A stretch of 21,279 nucleotides of DNA, taken from positions 1 through 21,279 of the IMG/VR virus record IMGVR_UViG_3300032053_000628; one strand, written 5' to 3'. Both the position numbers and the translations under genes were made by a program. This DNA is from a virus. Shown one piece after another: positions 14,508 to 21,279 of the stretch. The notes below the pieces were generated by a model. It was not told the DNA's origin. It saw only the letters and a program-made list of their open reading frames with translations, and did not search any database. Numbering within the stretch: the stretch's first letter is position 1; each line of letters opens with the position of its first letter.

Positions 14508-14881
14508 TAGAACTCAACTCGGGCAGTTATGTCGTGAACCAATACTGACAGCTCAAGAGACTTATTCGTCCATTCAGCTATCTTCTTCGATGTAGCTGAT
14601 ACCCCCGTCAGCTGTTCACGAGTAGCTGAAGCAGTATCTTCTACTGGCGATAGTATCGGGTCGATCTTCTCAAAGAGTTCTTTCAACTCACTTTCTAGAG
14701 TATGAAGTGCTGAATCCATCTCCTGTGTAAGTTTGGGTACTGCGGGTAGCTGAGGGTCGGGTATGTATTCTTTTATCTCCATCAACCCTATCTCTCTTTG
14801 TTCTTTGGTAGTTGTAGGGATAGGTGGTTTTTCTAAAGGTAGATCTAGATCGGGTAGATCCTCCTCGATGTTATCCTTCAT
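14507..14881 (-). CDS. Hypothetical protein, proline-rich start and coiled-coil-like body
   Basis: I do not recognise this 124-residue protein. Residues 1-50 are rich in Pro, Asp and Leu ('LPDLDLPLEKPPIPTT', 'YIPDPQLPAVPKL') and look disordered. Residues about 52-120 form long amphipathic helices ('MDSALHTLESELKELFEKI', 'TSKKIAEWTNKSLELSVLV'). There are no Cys, membrane segments or catalytic motifs. It lies between DNA polymerase and nuclease with stop/start overlaps on both sides (ATGA with the polymerase, TAATG with the nuclease), so it is made with the replication proteins. An accessory or clamp-like adaptor for one neighbour is possible, but nothing in the sequence shows it. Confidence 0.7.
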   Translation of the reverse strand: MKDNIEEDLPDLDLPLEKPPIPTTTKEQREIGLMEIKEYIPDPQLPAVPKLTQEMDSALHTLESELKELFEKIDPILSPVEDTASATREQLTGVSATSKKIAEWTNKSLELSVLVHDITARVEF

Positions 14882-17271
14882 ATCTCTTCTCCTTCACTCC
14901 AGTGTTGCCCCACCTTGATATCTACCACGATGGGCACCTCGAGTTCAACTCCAAACTTTTTCTTCAGTGGTAGATTCTCCATTACCTCCTTTATCCGTGA
15001 AGTCCACTTGTCAGTGGTATCTTCTCTGATCTGGAACAAGATCGAGTCATGTACTGTACCAACGATAAGAGCTTCTTCAGGATCCATCTCATCGTGAAGG
15101 GTAACAAGCGAGAGAAGCATCAGATCGGAGGCCAACGACTGTACTGGACTATTGATTGCTTGTCTTTCTGCTTCCGCTTGTACGTCTTCATCTTCGGAGT
15201 CGATGTCAGTAAGATGCCGAACTCGACCAATAAGGGATTGGACTCGCTTGTAATTGTGGACAATTCTACGCTGACGTTGGTGCCAGGGAAGAATACCTGC
15301 AAACTTCTCAAAGTAACGGTCTCGAACAATCTTCGCTTCTTCTAATGAAACTTCAACGTCATAGCTATCTCGAGCGTATTCAACGAACTTCTTTGCTCCC
15401 ATCCCGTATAAGAAACCGAAGTTCACAGCCTTAGCCTTCTTGCGTTCTTCCTTAGTAACCTCTGATGCTGGCTTACCCGTCATAGAGACCGCCATCTGCA
15501 TATGAACATCCTCTCCTAACTGGTAGAGGCGCTGTAGAGTTTGATCTCCAGAGTAGTGGGCGGCGATTCTGAGTTCGATCTGGCTAAAGTCAGCCTCAAC
15601 GAAACGCCATCCAGGGGGTGCACCAAGAATGCTTCGTATAAGAGGGTCTCGAGGTACTTGTTGCATATTGAGGCCACGTCCCCGATTGCCTTCCTCTTTG
15701 CCTGAGCTGAGTCTTCCTGTGACGGTACCAGCAAGTTTATAGTTTGCGTGTAGTCGGGAATTTCCGTCAAGTAATTCACCCCACCCTTCTAAGAATCCTC
15801 GGTTCTTCGCGTACCCTCGCCATTCTAGGATAAGTGGTACGATCTCGTGCTTATCTCGAAGTCGAAGCAATACCGATTCCTTGGTGCTGAACGCACCTCC
15901 GTCGGTCATCTCGATAACAGGCAACTTCAGTTTGCCGAACAGGATAGCTGACATCTGCTGCGATGAATTCCAGTTGACCTCTTCACCCGCAAGTTTCGTC
16001 AGTCGTGTCGTTAGTTTCTCGAGGCGTCGGTTTATCTCTATCAATCGTTCGGCCATACGTTCCTGGTCTAGCCACATACCAGTACGTTCTATATCCGTCA
16101 GGCATCGGGAAGCAGGCATCATGATCTTAGTGAAGATACGAAGCGAACGCTCATTACCCTCAACAGTCAGTTGCTCCTTGAACTTGTAGTACAACCTCAA
16201 CGTGTAGTCCGAGTCCTTGCCGTTGTACTTGGCGAGTTTCTTTAGGTCTTCGACCATAGCCCCACCCTTGGCCAGATCTACATTCGCCCAAGCATCCACA
16301 CCTAGTAACATCTGAGCAAGAGGCTTCAAACCCTTCAGTCGATTCTCGTCCATGATGTGGGCAGCAAGCATCGTATCGAAGTCAGCGTACACAGGTTTCC
16401 CGAACTGGTGGAGCCACCTATCATCGAACTTAGCGTTGTGGGCAACACGCTTGGCGGGTGTATATGCCAGTGCTGTTGTTATCGCTCCTAGGACACGCTC
16501 AGGCTGCTTCCAAGGCGCTTCCGGATGATGTATCGGCACGACGAACGCTACTCCTGGCTTGGGCGATACAGATATAGTAGCGATCTTCGCACCCGGTACA
16601 TATTCCTCGAACCCATTAGTCTCGAGGTCATACGCTACAGCTTTCGACTTCAGTATCGCATCGAGGCACAGGTTCAACGTCTTCTGGTTGTTCACTAGAT
16701 ATGTACGTGTGGGCGTAGCACCCGATTCACCTTTGACAAGTCGAGCGAACGCCTCGAGGTCAGTCTTCCAAAGCATCTCGTTCCGTGGGTTACGAAGAAC
16801 AGCCGCAGGGTGGATCGTAGGAAAGACCTGGGCATCCCCTAGCGGTAGCACATTACCCCGGTGTTTCATGATCCCCGACTTCTTGACTACGGAAAGTGCC
16901 GTGTTACCCATGGTCAAGATGAACTCGGGTTTGACAGCCTCGATCTCATCATCGAGATAGTGCCGACACGCCTTCTCCTGTATCTTCAGTATCTTCTGTT
17001 TCTCCATCGGTCGACACTTCACGAGGTTGGTGATATAGAAATCTCTACGGTTGAACCCGATAGCAGCAAGTGACTCGTCCAGCAACGATCCCACCCGACC
17101 GACCATGGGTCTGCCCGTCTCGTCGTCCTGAAAGCCTGGAGCATCAACCACAATCATCAGACGGCAGGGGACAGGCCCCCGGCCCATGAGGCAGACACTA
17201 TTCGCCGATAGGTGAAGTTCACACTCCTTGCAATTCTGGTTGCGAACTCGCTCAGCGAGGGTTTTCTTCAT
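14878..17271 (-). CDS. Uracil-DNA glycosylase (family 4 type) fused to family A DNA polymerase
   Basis: This 797-residue protein joins two enzymes. Residues 1-175 are a family-4-like glycosylase: C14 and C17 (CKEC), 'VVDAPGFQDDETGRPMVGRV' in place of GEAPGxxED, 'TNLVKCRP' (N82, C86), C102 and 'HPAAVLRNP' (154-162); the four Cys fit an Fe-S cluster. Residues about 205-365 are the 3'-5' exonuclease with D215/E217, 'HNAKFDDRW' (D283) and 'YNGKDSDYTL'. The polymerase has motif A 'DFSQIELR' (D561), motif B with R610, K614, F618 and Y622-G623, and motif C 'VHDS' (D742). There is no 5'-3' exonuclease. It should be the replicative polymerase, checking or removing uracil. ATG has GAGGTGAG upstream; it overlaps the deaminase gene by 20 bases. 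Confidence 0.93.
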   Translation of the reverse strand: MKKTLAERVRNQNCKECELHLSANSVCLMGRGPVPCRLMIVVDAPGFQDDETGRPMVGRVGSLLDESLAAIGFNRRDFYITNLVKCRPMEKQKILKIQEKACRHYLDDEIEAVKPEFILTMGNTALSVVKKSGIMKHRGNVLPLGDAQVFPTIHPAAVLRNPRNEMLWKTDLEAFARLVKGESGATPTRTYLVNNQKTLNLCLDAILKSKAVAYDLETNGFEEYVPGAKIATISVSPKPGVAFVVPIHHPEAPWKQPERVLGAITTALAYTPAKRVAHNAKFDDRWLHQFGKPVYADFDTMLAAHIMDENRLKGLKPLAQMLLGVDAWANVDLAKGGAMVEDLKKLAKYNGKDSDYTLRLYYKFKEQLTVEGNERSLRIFTKIMMPASRCLTDIERTGMWLDQERMAERLIEINRRLEKLTTRLTKLAGEEVNWNSSQQMSAILFGKLKLPVIEMTDGGAFSTKESVLLRLRDKHEIVPLILEWRGYAKNRGFLEGWGELLDGNSRLHANYKLAGTVTGRLSSGKEEGNRGRGLNMQQVPRDPLIRSILGAPPGWRFVEADFSQIELRIAAHYSGDQTLQRLYQLGEDVHMQMAVSMTGKPASEVTKEERKKAKAVNFGFLYGMGAKKFVEYARDSYDVEVSLEEAKIVRDRYFEKFAGILPWHQRQRRIVHNYKRVQSLIGRVRHLTDIDSEDEDVQAEAERQAINSPVQSLASDLMLLSLVTLHDEMDPEEALIVGTVHDSILFQIREDTTDKWTSRIKEVMENLPLKKKFGVELEVPIVVDIKVGQHWSEGEEI

Positions 17272-17701
17272 GTCTCACCTCTACTAGTGAACTCTCGAGC
17301 AACTTGAGACCTTCGCCCCAACTAGGTTTAGGCTTCTCACGATAGACTACAGTAACTATTCCAGCATTGATAAGCAGCTTGGCGCAATTGAGACAGGGCC
17401 CGTGGGTGCAGTACAGGGTCGCGCCGTTCAAACTGACCCCCGCTCTAGCAGCCCAGGCGACCACATTGGCTTCGGCATGAACCGTGCGAACGCAGTGCCC
17501 GTCCTGCATATCGCAACCAGATTCAGCACAATGTGGTTGACCACTGACTGCACCCACGTACCCGCTTGCGATGATCCGCCCTCTCCAGACAGCAATCGCT
17601 CCAACCTGAGCTCGAGGGCACGTTGAGCGTTGGCCGAAGAGATGAGCGATTGAGAGAAACAATCGCACTCTAGAGATACGGTCATCAGCTTTAGAAGACA
17701 T
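17252..17701 (-). CDS. dCMP deaminase
   Basis: This roughly 149-residue zinc enzyme converts dCMP to dUMP. It has 'STCPRAQVGAIAV' (26-38), a hydrophobic core, 'TVHAEANVVAWAARAG' with the zinc ligand H75 and proton-shuttle E77, and 'GPCLNCAKLLINAGI' with ligands C103 and C106. Extra Cys and His at 57-70 ('HCAESGCDMQDGHC') match the second zinc site of ComEB/T4-type dCMP deaminases. I chose ATG 17701 because AAGGA lies eight bases before it; ATG 17710 would add three residues but touches the AAGGA. It overlaps the end of the upstream gene and the polymerase start. It feeds dUMP or drains dCMP next to two thymidylate-synthase-like enzymes. Confidence 0.92.
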   Translation of the reverse strand: MSSKADDRISRVRLFLSIAHLFGQRSTCPRAQVGAIAVWRGRIIASGYVGAVSGQPHCAESGCDMQDGHCVRTVHAEANVVAWAARAGVSLNGATLYCTHGPCLNCAKLLINAGIVTVVYREKPKPSWGEGLKLLESSLVEVRHEENPR

Positions 17702-18386
17702 CTTTGACATCCTTCTCGTAGACGTGCAACGACCCGATGAAATGAGTGAACGTCCCAGGTTCTATCTCAGTGGCGTTCGCCACGTAATTCATGAGAACTG
17801 TGGTGATAGCTACATCGTTCGGATAATGAGTGAAGAAGTCACAACTCCGCATCATATAGGTAATATTGAGTTTTCCCTCTCGATATACGAACCAATACCC
17901 CAACGAACAAGGAACGCGACGCTTGCCTCTCTTAGTCTCATCATTGTGATTCCACACAGGTAGATACAACTGTCGGCTGTGTGGGTGTACTTTCAGCTCA
18001 TCAATTATCCGGTCGATGTGTGTTCCCCCCATGCGTTCAGAATACGAATAGGAGAAACGACTGCCACTTCGACTTAGGTCAGTACCCTCAAGAAATGGTT
18101 CCCAGATCTCAGGACGTTCCTTCCAGGCGTTCCCCGGATTCAGACCACCGGCGACACGGTCTATCCATTCTTGTTGGAGCCAGGCTTCATGTACTCCTTC
18201 TATCTCCGCATAATCGGGCTTCAAGACGGTATACATATAGTTCGAGAGTTCATGAGTCCTGAAGTCAGGATTGTCACGGACATAGATATCCTGCATCGTC
18301 TCAGGTTGAACGCTGACACCTAGCTCAGCAAGATCTCGTTTGATCTCGTTCTGAGCTTCTGGGAAGTCGTGGAATAATCTGCTCAC
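17691..18386 (-). CDS. Thymidylate-synthase-superfamily enzyme, probable dCMP hydroxymethylase
   Basis: The 231 residues show the core of the superfamily: 'HSRQLYLPVWN' (136-146, R138 for the phosphate), 'RVPCSLGYWF' with nucleophile C160, 'MMRSCDFFTHYPNDVAI' (R180, S181, D183) and 'GTFTHFIGSLHVYEKD' (H221, Y223). In thymidylate synthase the P-F-N of that third block gives Asn177, which reads the uracil ring; here the residue at the same spacing is D191 (codon GAT). That Asn-to-Asp change marks dCMP hydroxymethylases (T4 gp42) and switches engineered synthase to dCMP. The protein uses methylene-tetrahydrofolate. GTG start in a GTGA overlap, with GAGGAGGAG five bases upstream. A normal thymidylate synthase is the alternative, less likely. 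Confidence 0.78.
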   Translation of the reverse strand: MSRLFHDFPEAQNEIKRDLAELGVSVQPETMQDIYVRDNPDFRTHELSNYMYTVLKPDYAEIEGVHEAWLQQEWIDRVAGGLNPGNAWKERPEIWEPFLEGTDLSRSGSRFSYSYSERMGGTHIDRIIDELKVHPHSRQLYLPVWNHNDETKRGKRRVPCSLGYWFVYREGKLNITYMMRSCDFFTHYPNDVAITTVLMNYVANATEIEPGTFTHFIGSLHVYEKDVKDVF

Positions 18387-19537
18387 ATCTCCTCCTCTAG
18401 GTCATCTATCAGATCTTCGATAGGACGGGCTTTAGTACCTCGAGATGATAGACCTATCGCTTCTTCCAAAGATCCTGTCCCCAACAACACATCATCGTCG
18501 TCGAAGATAGCCTTGATAAGAGCATCTGCCTTCTCACGCTTCGCCTTACGTATGACAGCTCGAGATTCTGGAGACTTGTATATCATCTTGTCGAGTGTAA
18601 TCTGCTCGATGGGCAAGTCAAGTACCCCGTACTCAGTCTCCTTACCCAAGAATGGTGCCTGGTCGATCCCGACTTGAGCGTGTAGTCGGCGACGTACCCG
18701 TTTCTCAGCTCCGTACTTCATATCTTCGTACAACACACCCTCGGCATCGAGTCGCTGGATACGTTGATACCAAGAGCGGGTGATCTTCCACGACGGGTAA
18801 CGTGCCTCTTCCTTGATACGGATACGCTTACCCGATACGGGATGAGTGATGATCTTGCCCTCGGGCCATTCACCCTCAACGAAGTCCTCAAGACCCTGAG
18901 CGAAGATGTACGCCATCGACTTGAACCCATGCCACTGAGCAGCTTCGAGATGCCAACGAAACTTGAAGTCGTCAACCTTCAACCCTTCGCCAATCATATC
19001 GGCTGCCATCTCTATGATCTTGTGGGCAAGCATCAGATCCAGTTGCCCGATGTAGCCGAGGTACGATGTACGTGAGTAGAGTGAAACAGTCGGATACGGA
19101 AAAGCTCGATAAGTCATGAATCTCATGCAACTGCCACGCTTACGACGGTTAGCTCGAGCGTTAGATAGAACGAAAGTAGGATCTACTCGTTGCATATCCA
19201 ACGCTACGATACCCCGACCATAAGTCGAAAGTTCTTTGACACCCTCGAGAAATGTGAAAAGCCACATCGGGTTGACGTACTGTCTGATGAGTGTGGACCA
19301 ACGTGACTCGGTCAACCACACATCAAGGCCTAGGTTCAGATCGTAAGCTGAAGAGTCAGCCATAGCCAGTACATCACCGACCATCGTATCAATGCTCGAG
19401 TAGTACGCGAGTTCGTTCTTCTTCGCCCACAACAGACCTTGAGTCAGGTTGTTAGACATCTCCGTTATATCAGCGCCATGTACGACTAGCGGTCCTGACT
19501 GGTCGCCTGCACCCTGGATTCGTTTGTAGTCAACCAT
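18383..19537 (-). CDS. Divergent thymidylate-synthase-fold protein, function unknown
   Basis: This 384-residue protein is only faintly familiar. Residues about 75-205 follow a thymidylate-synthase layout: 'VNPMWLFTFLEGVKELSTYG', an Arg-rich run 'RANRRKRGSCMRF' with C137 where the nucleophile would be, 'SLYSRTSYLGYIGQLDLMLA' with R156 and, eleven residues on, D167 at the position of Asn177, then 'RWHLEAAQWHGF' (H196, H203) in place of the usual H-x-Y. The C-terminal 170 residues, basic then acidic, have no match I know. It lies between the dUTPase-like and hydroxymethylase-like genes with 1- and 4-base overlaps. It could be a partner or second nucleotide-modifying enzyme; the fold call needs structural confirmation. 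Confidence 0.5.
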   Translation of the reverse strand: MVDYKRIQGAGDQSGPLVVHGADITEMSNNLTQGLLWAKKNELAYYSSIDTMVGDVLAMADSSAYDLNLGLDVWLTESRWSTLIRQYVNPMWLFTFLEGVKELSTYGRGIVALDMQRVDPTFVLSNARANRRKRGSCMRFMTYRAFPYPTVSLYSRTSYLGYIGQLDLMLAHKIIEMAADMIGEGLKVDDFKFRWHLEAAQWHGFKSMAYIFAQGLEDFVEGEWPEGKIITHPVSGKRIRIKEEARYPSWKITRSWYQRIQRLDAEGVLYEDMKYGAEKRVRRRLHAQVGIDQAPFLGKETEYGVLDLPIEQITLDKMIYKSPESRAVIRKAKREKADALIKAIFDDDDVLLGTGSLEEAIGLSSRGTKARPIEDLIDDLEEEM

Positions 19538-19956
19538 CAGTAATTACTCCGCTGACGGAACTTGTTGACCTCATTCTTCTTGAGGTAGATCAGCGCCGTT
19601 GACCTCGCATCGAGTCCAGACGTGATAAGCAACTCAACTAAGAAGTGGATGGCGTCAATCAGTTCCTCGTAGTAGTGCTCCTTGTCGGTGAGCACCTCAG
19701 ATTGCTTCCAAGGCTTGTTCTTCAGACAGTTCGTCGCCTCGCTCAATTCTTCGACTGTGCGATATGCGAGGTCCTTGATCCTCCACTGTACGAATCTGTG
19801 GTCAAGAACACCGAACATATCGGGGTCAACAACAAGAGCACCTCGATCTTCCTCTATGCTGTGGTACTTATCTATGAGCTCCTGTTGCTTAGCGAAGATG
19901 AGCTCGAGCATATCACCTTCTGGTAGTTCTATGTCGCCGAAGTCTAGAACATTCAC
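19537..19956 (-). CDS. All-alpha dUTPase/dCTPase-like nucleotide pyrophosphatase
   Basis: The 139-residue helical protein has the metal-binding motifs of the dimeric dUTPase family (MazG superfamily): 'EELSEA' (69-74, E69, E70, E73), 'EELIDAIHF' (97-105, E98, D101), plus 'IYLKKNEVNKFRQRSNY' (123-139), the substrate-contacting end found in these enzymes. Members hydrolyse dUTP, and in T4 gp56 also dCTP, to the monophosphate and pyrophosphate. In this cluster it would supply dUMP or dCMP for the two synthase-like proteins and keep the unmodified triphosphate out of DNA. GTG start in a GTGA overlap with the kinase gene; GGAAGGG lies nine bases upstream. Substrate choice between dUTP and dCTP cannot be told from the sequence. 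Confidence 0.8.
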   Translation of the reverse strand: MNVLDFGDIELPEGDMLELIFAKQQELIDKYHSIEEDRGALVVDPDMFGVLDHRFVQWRIKDLAYRTVEELSEATNCLKNKPWKQSEVLTDKEHYYEELIDAIHFLVELLITSGLDARSTALIYLKKNEVNKFRQRSNY

Positions 19957-20540
19957 CGTATCATCCCTTCCACTAGGTGTAGGTATTCGATAACCGCATT
20001 ACGAACCGACGGGTACTTCATCTCTTTCCGTTCGTGGTCGAAGCTGTAGACGATAATCTTGGACCCGTTGTCATACAGGTTGATGAGGAATTCCAGAGTA
20101 CTCATCATCTTCGAGTACTGCAAACTGAGTTCGTCTAGATGCTCCTCGACTCCTGACAACTGCTCCTCGTTATGAAGGGTCTTGAGCAAGCGATCCTTCG
20201 ACCGGAAACAGTAGACGATGAGTTGAGGGAATTCCAGCCAGCGACGAGTAACATCAAGGAACTCAGATGCACTTATCGCAAGGCCTCGAGTCTTGAGAAC
20301 AGGGTTATATACCATCTCTGAGATCAGGCGACAGCGGTCAGCTATATGTACCTGTGCCGAGACATAGTCCTGACGGTCATAGTTGGGCCAGTCTAAGGCC
20401 TGCCGACGTATCTCAAGAACATCATGCTTGTTCCCAATAGAGGGTATGACTTTGAGCCCTGGGAAATCCTTGACCAGTTGCTCGATTAGAGTAGTCTTAC
20501 CAGTCGAATCTAAACCTTCTACGGTAATGATGAGACTCAA
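19953..20540 (-). CDS. Deoxynucleoside monophosphate kinase (thymidylate kinase-like)
   Basis: This 195-residue P-loop protein begins 'IITVEGLDSTGKTTLIEQL', a Walker A loop at G9-T16 in the thymidylate kinase style. It continues with 'IADRCRLISEMVYNP' (about 107-121), the DR-type acceptor-site motif of phage dNMP kinases, and 'LIVYCFRSKDRLLKTLH', a lid-like region. In a hydroxymethyl-cytosine pathway it would make the diphosphate, as T4 gp1 does. The start is TTG: no other start exists in the open frame (a TAG lies upstream) and AAAGGGGG abuts it. It is the first gene after the promoter at 20567-20596, with a leader of only about 20 bases. Substrate range is unknown. Confidence 0.8.
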   Translation of the reverse strand: MSLIITVEGLDSTGKTTLIEQLVKDFPGLKVIPSIGNKHDVLEIRRQALDWPNYDRQDYVSAQVHIADRCRLISEMVYNPVLKTRGLAISASEFLDVTRRWLEFPQLIVYCFRSKDRLLKTLHNEEQLSGVEEHLDELSLQYSKMMSTLEFLINLYDNGSKIIVYSFDHERKEMKYPSVRNAVIEYLHLVEGMIR

Positions 20541-20566
20541 CCCCCTTTCGCGTTCGTTGTATGACT

Positions 20567-20596
20567 ATATTATTCAACCCGATGCCTCCTTGTCAA
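20567..20596 (-). promoter_or_regulatory. Promoter for the nucleotide-metabolism operon
   Basis: The minus strand reads TTGACA (20596-20591), an 18-base spacer and TAATAT (20572-20567), the same spacing and form as the promoter at 11725-11754. The -35 box overlaps the TGA of the SNF2 gene (20593-20595). Predicted transcription starts near 20560, leaving about 20 bases before the TTG start. Confidence 0.7.
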
Positions 20597-21279
20597 TAGC
20601 GAGGATGACCCATGATATAAGCCATGACCTCTTGTTTATCCTTCAGAGCTTTGAAGATATCACGGTCGATGGAGTTGACACATACTAGGTGTCGGTAGGT
20701 GACTTTGTGTTCTTGTCCGATTCTGTGGAGTCGGTCACAGGCTTGGACGAACTCGTCCAGGGCGTAGGTAACGGAGTAAAAGATGGCTTCGTGAGCAGCG
20801 TGTAGAGTGATTCCGAGTCCTCCGGACTGAATCTGAGCGATAAAAACTCCCGGACCATCATCACTTTGGAAAGCTCTCCTGTTAGTATCGCGGTCCGCCT
20901 TTGGAGTTGAGCCTGTAAGCGTATATACTTTCTTGTACCCGGCCTTACGCGCTGCACTTTCAATATCAGCGATCTCCGGTCTAAATCTCGCAAAAACAAC
21001 AACCTTCAACCCCTCCTCGTATCGGTCTACAAGTAGGTCTTCGCAGACCTTCAATTTAGCTGTGGATATCTGACGCAACCCCTGGTCGGTATTGATCCAC
21101 CCACCCGTGAGTTGTTGTAATCGTAGCAGTTTGACTAAGGCATTCTTGACATCTATTACTTCTCCTTTCGACAACTCTAGGAAGAATTCCTCCTCGAGCA
21201 CATCGTATTGACGACGGGCTTCAGGTTCGAGTAATACGGGTACAGACTGATGAACCCGCTCAGGTAGATCTAATGCTTG
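20593..21279 (-). CDS. SNF2-family helicase, C-terminal part (5' end beyond the window)
   Basis: The open frame runs from the right edge to TGA at 20593-20595, giving 228 residues of the C-terminal lobe. The start of the frame continues without a stop through the edge ('LPERVHQSVPVLLEPEARRQ'), so the gene is truncated here. It has 'VVVFARFRPEIADIE' (motif IV), 'QSGGLGITLHAAHEAIFYSV' (motif V) and 'QACDRLHRIGQ' (motif VI with the Arg fingers), in SNF2 order. These proteins are dsDNA translocases; in phages they sit near replication and recombination genes. The gene lies upstream of, and overlaps, the promoter of the next operon. Confidence 0.9.
   Translation of the reverse strand, partial: QALDLPERVHQSVPVLLEPEARRQYDVLEEEFFLELSKGEVIDVKNALVKLLRLQQLTGGWINTDQGLRQISTAKLKVCEDLLVDRYEEGLKVVVFARFRPEIADIESAARKAGYKKVYTLTGSTPKADRDTNRRAFQSDDGPGVFIAQIQSGGLGITLHAAHEAIFYSVTYALDEFVQACDRLHRIGQEHKVTYRHLVCVNSIDRDIFKALKDKQEVMAYIMGHPRY

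Noticed and set aside
1-21279. CRISPR array, insertion sequence or integrase/att site
   Set aside because: No spaced direct repeats, transposase motifs, tyrosine/serine recombinase genes or tRNA-like attachment sequences were seen.

Overview
The window is part of a tailed double-stranded DNA phage (or prophage) genome with a siphovirus tail module. The left half carries head-tail joining and tail genes on the plus strand. The right half carries DNA metabolism, recombination and nucleotide-pool genes on the minus strand. The two blocks converge on a hairpin-rich spacer at about 10.84-10.95 kb. A WhiB-family iron-sulfur regulator, a family essentially confined to Actinobacteria and their phages, points to an actinobacterial host. 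Spot counts of G+C give roughly 30-52 % per line, mid-40s overall, which is low for most actinobacteria, so a lower-GC actinobacterium is possible (inference).

Plus-strand late block (1-10840): end of a probable head-closure gene, an HK97 gp10-like neck protein, a tail terminator, the major tail protein, a tail-assembly chaperone pair made by -1 frameshifting, a 1336-residue tape measure, a DNRLRE/fibronectin-like distal tail protein, a tail hub/tip protein, a C1q-like receptor-binding candidate, WhiB and a two-helix holin. Most neighbours overlap by 1 or 4 bases (TGATG, ATGA, GTGA, TAATG), so the block looks translationally coupled. No endolysin or capsid gene is in view.

Minus-strand block, read right to left: the C-terminal part of an SNF2 helicase, then an operon from a promoter at about 20.58 kb: dNMP kinase-like, all-alpha dUTPase/dCTPase-like, a divergent thymidylate-synthase-fold protein, a second clear thymidylate-synthase-superfamily protein, dCMP deaminase, a family-4 uracil-DNA glycosylase fused to DNA polymerase A, a small unknown protein, a PD-(D/E)XK Cas4/RecB-like Fe-S nuclease, a Sak4-like RecA-fold ATPase, a DUF669 ssDNA-binding-like protein with an acidic tail, and a VRR-NUC nuclease. 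Last comes an extremely acidic protein with a helix-turn-helix, driven by its own promoter and a structured leader.

The most interesting part is 17.25-20.54 kb. Both thymidylate-synthase-fold proteins carry Asp where thymidylate synthase has the uracil-selecting Asn (Asn177, E. coli numbering), the substitution typical of dCMP hydroxymethylases. With a dUTPase/dCTPase-like enzyme, a dNMP kinase, a dCMP deaminase and a glycosylase-polymerase fusion next door, this reads as a pathway for making and polymerising a modified pyrimidine, most simply 5-hydroxymethyl-dCMP. That is a prediction from residues and context; nothing in the sequence proves it.
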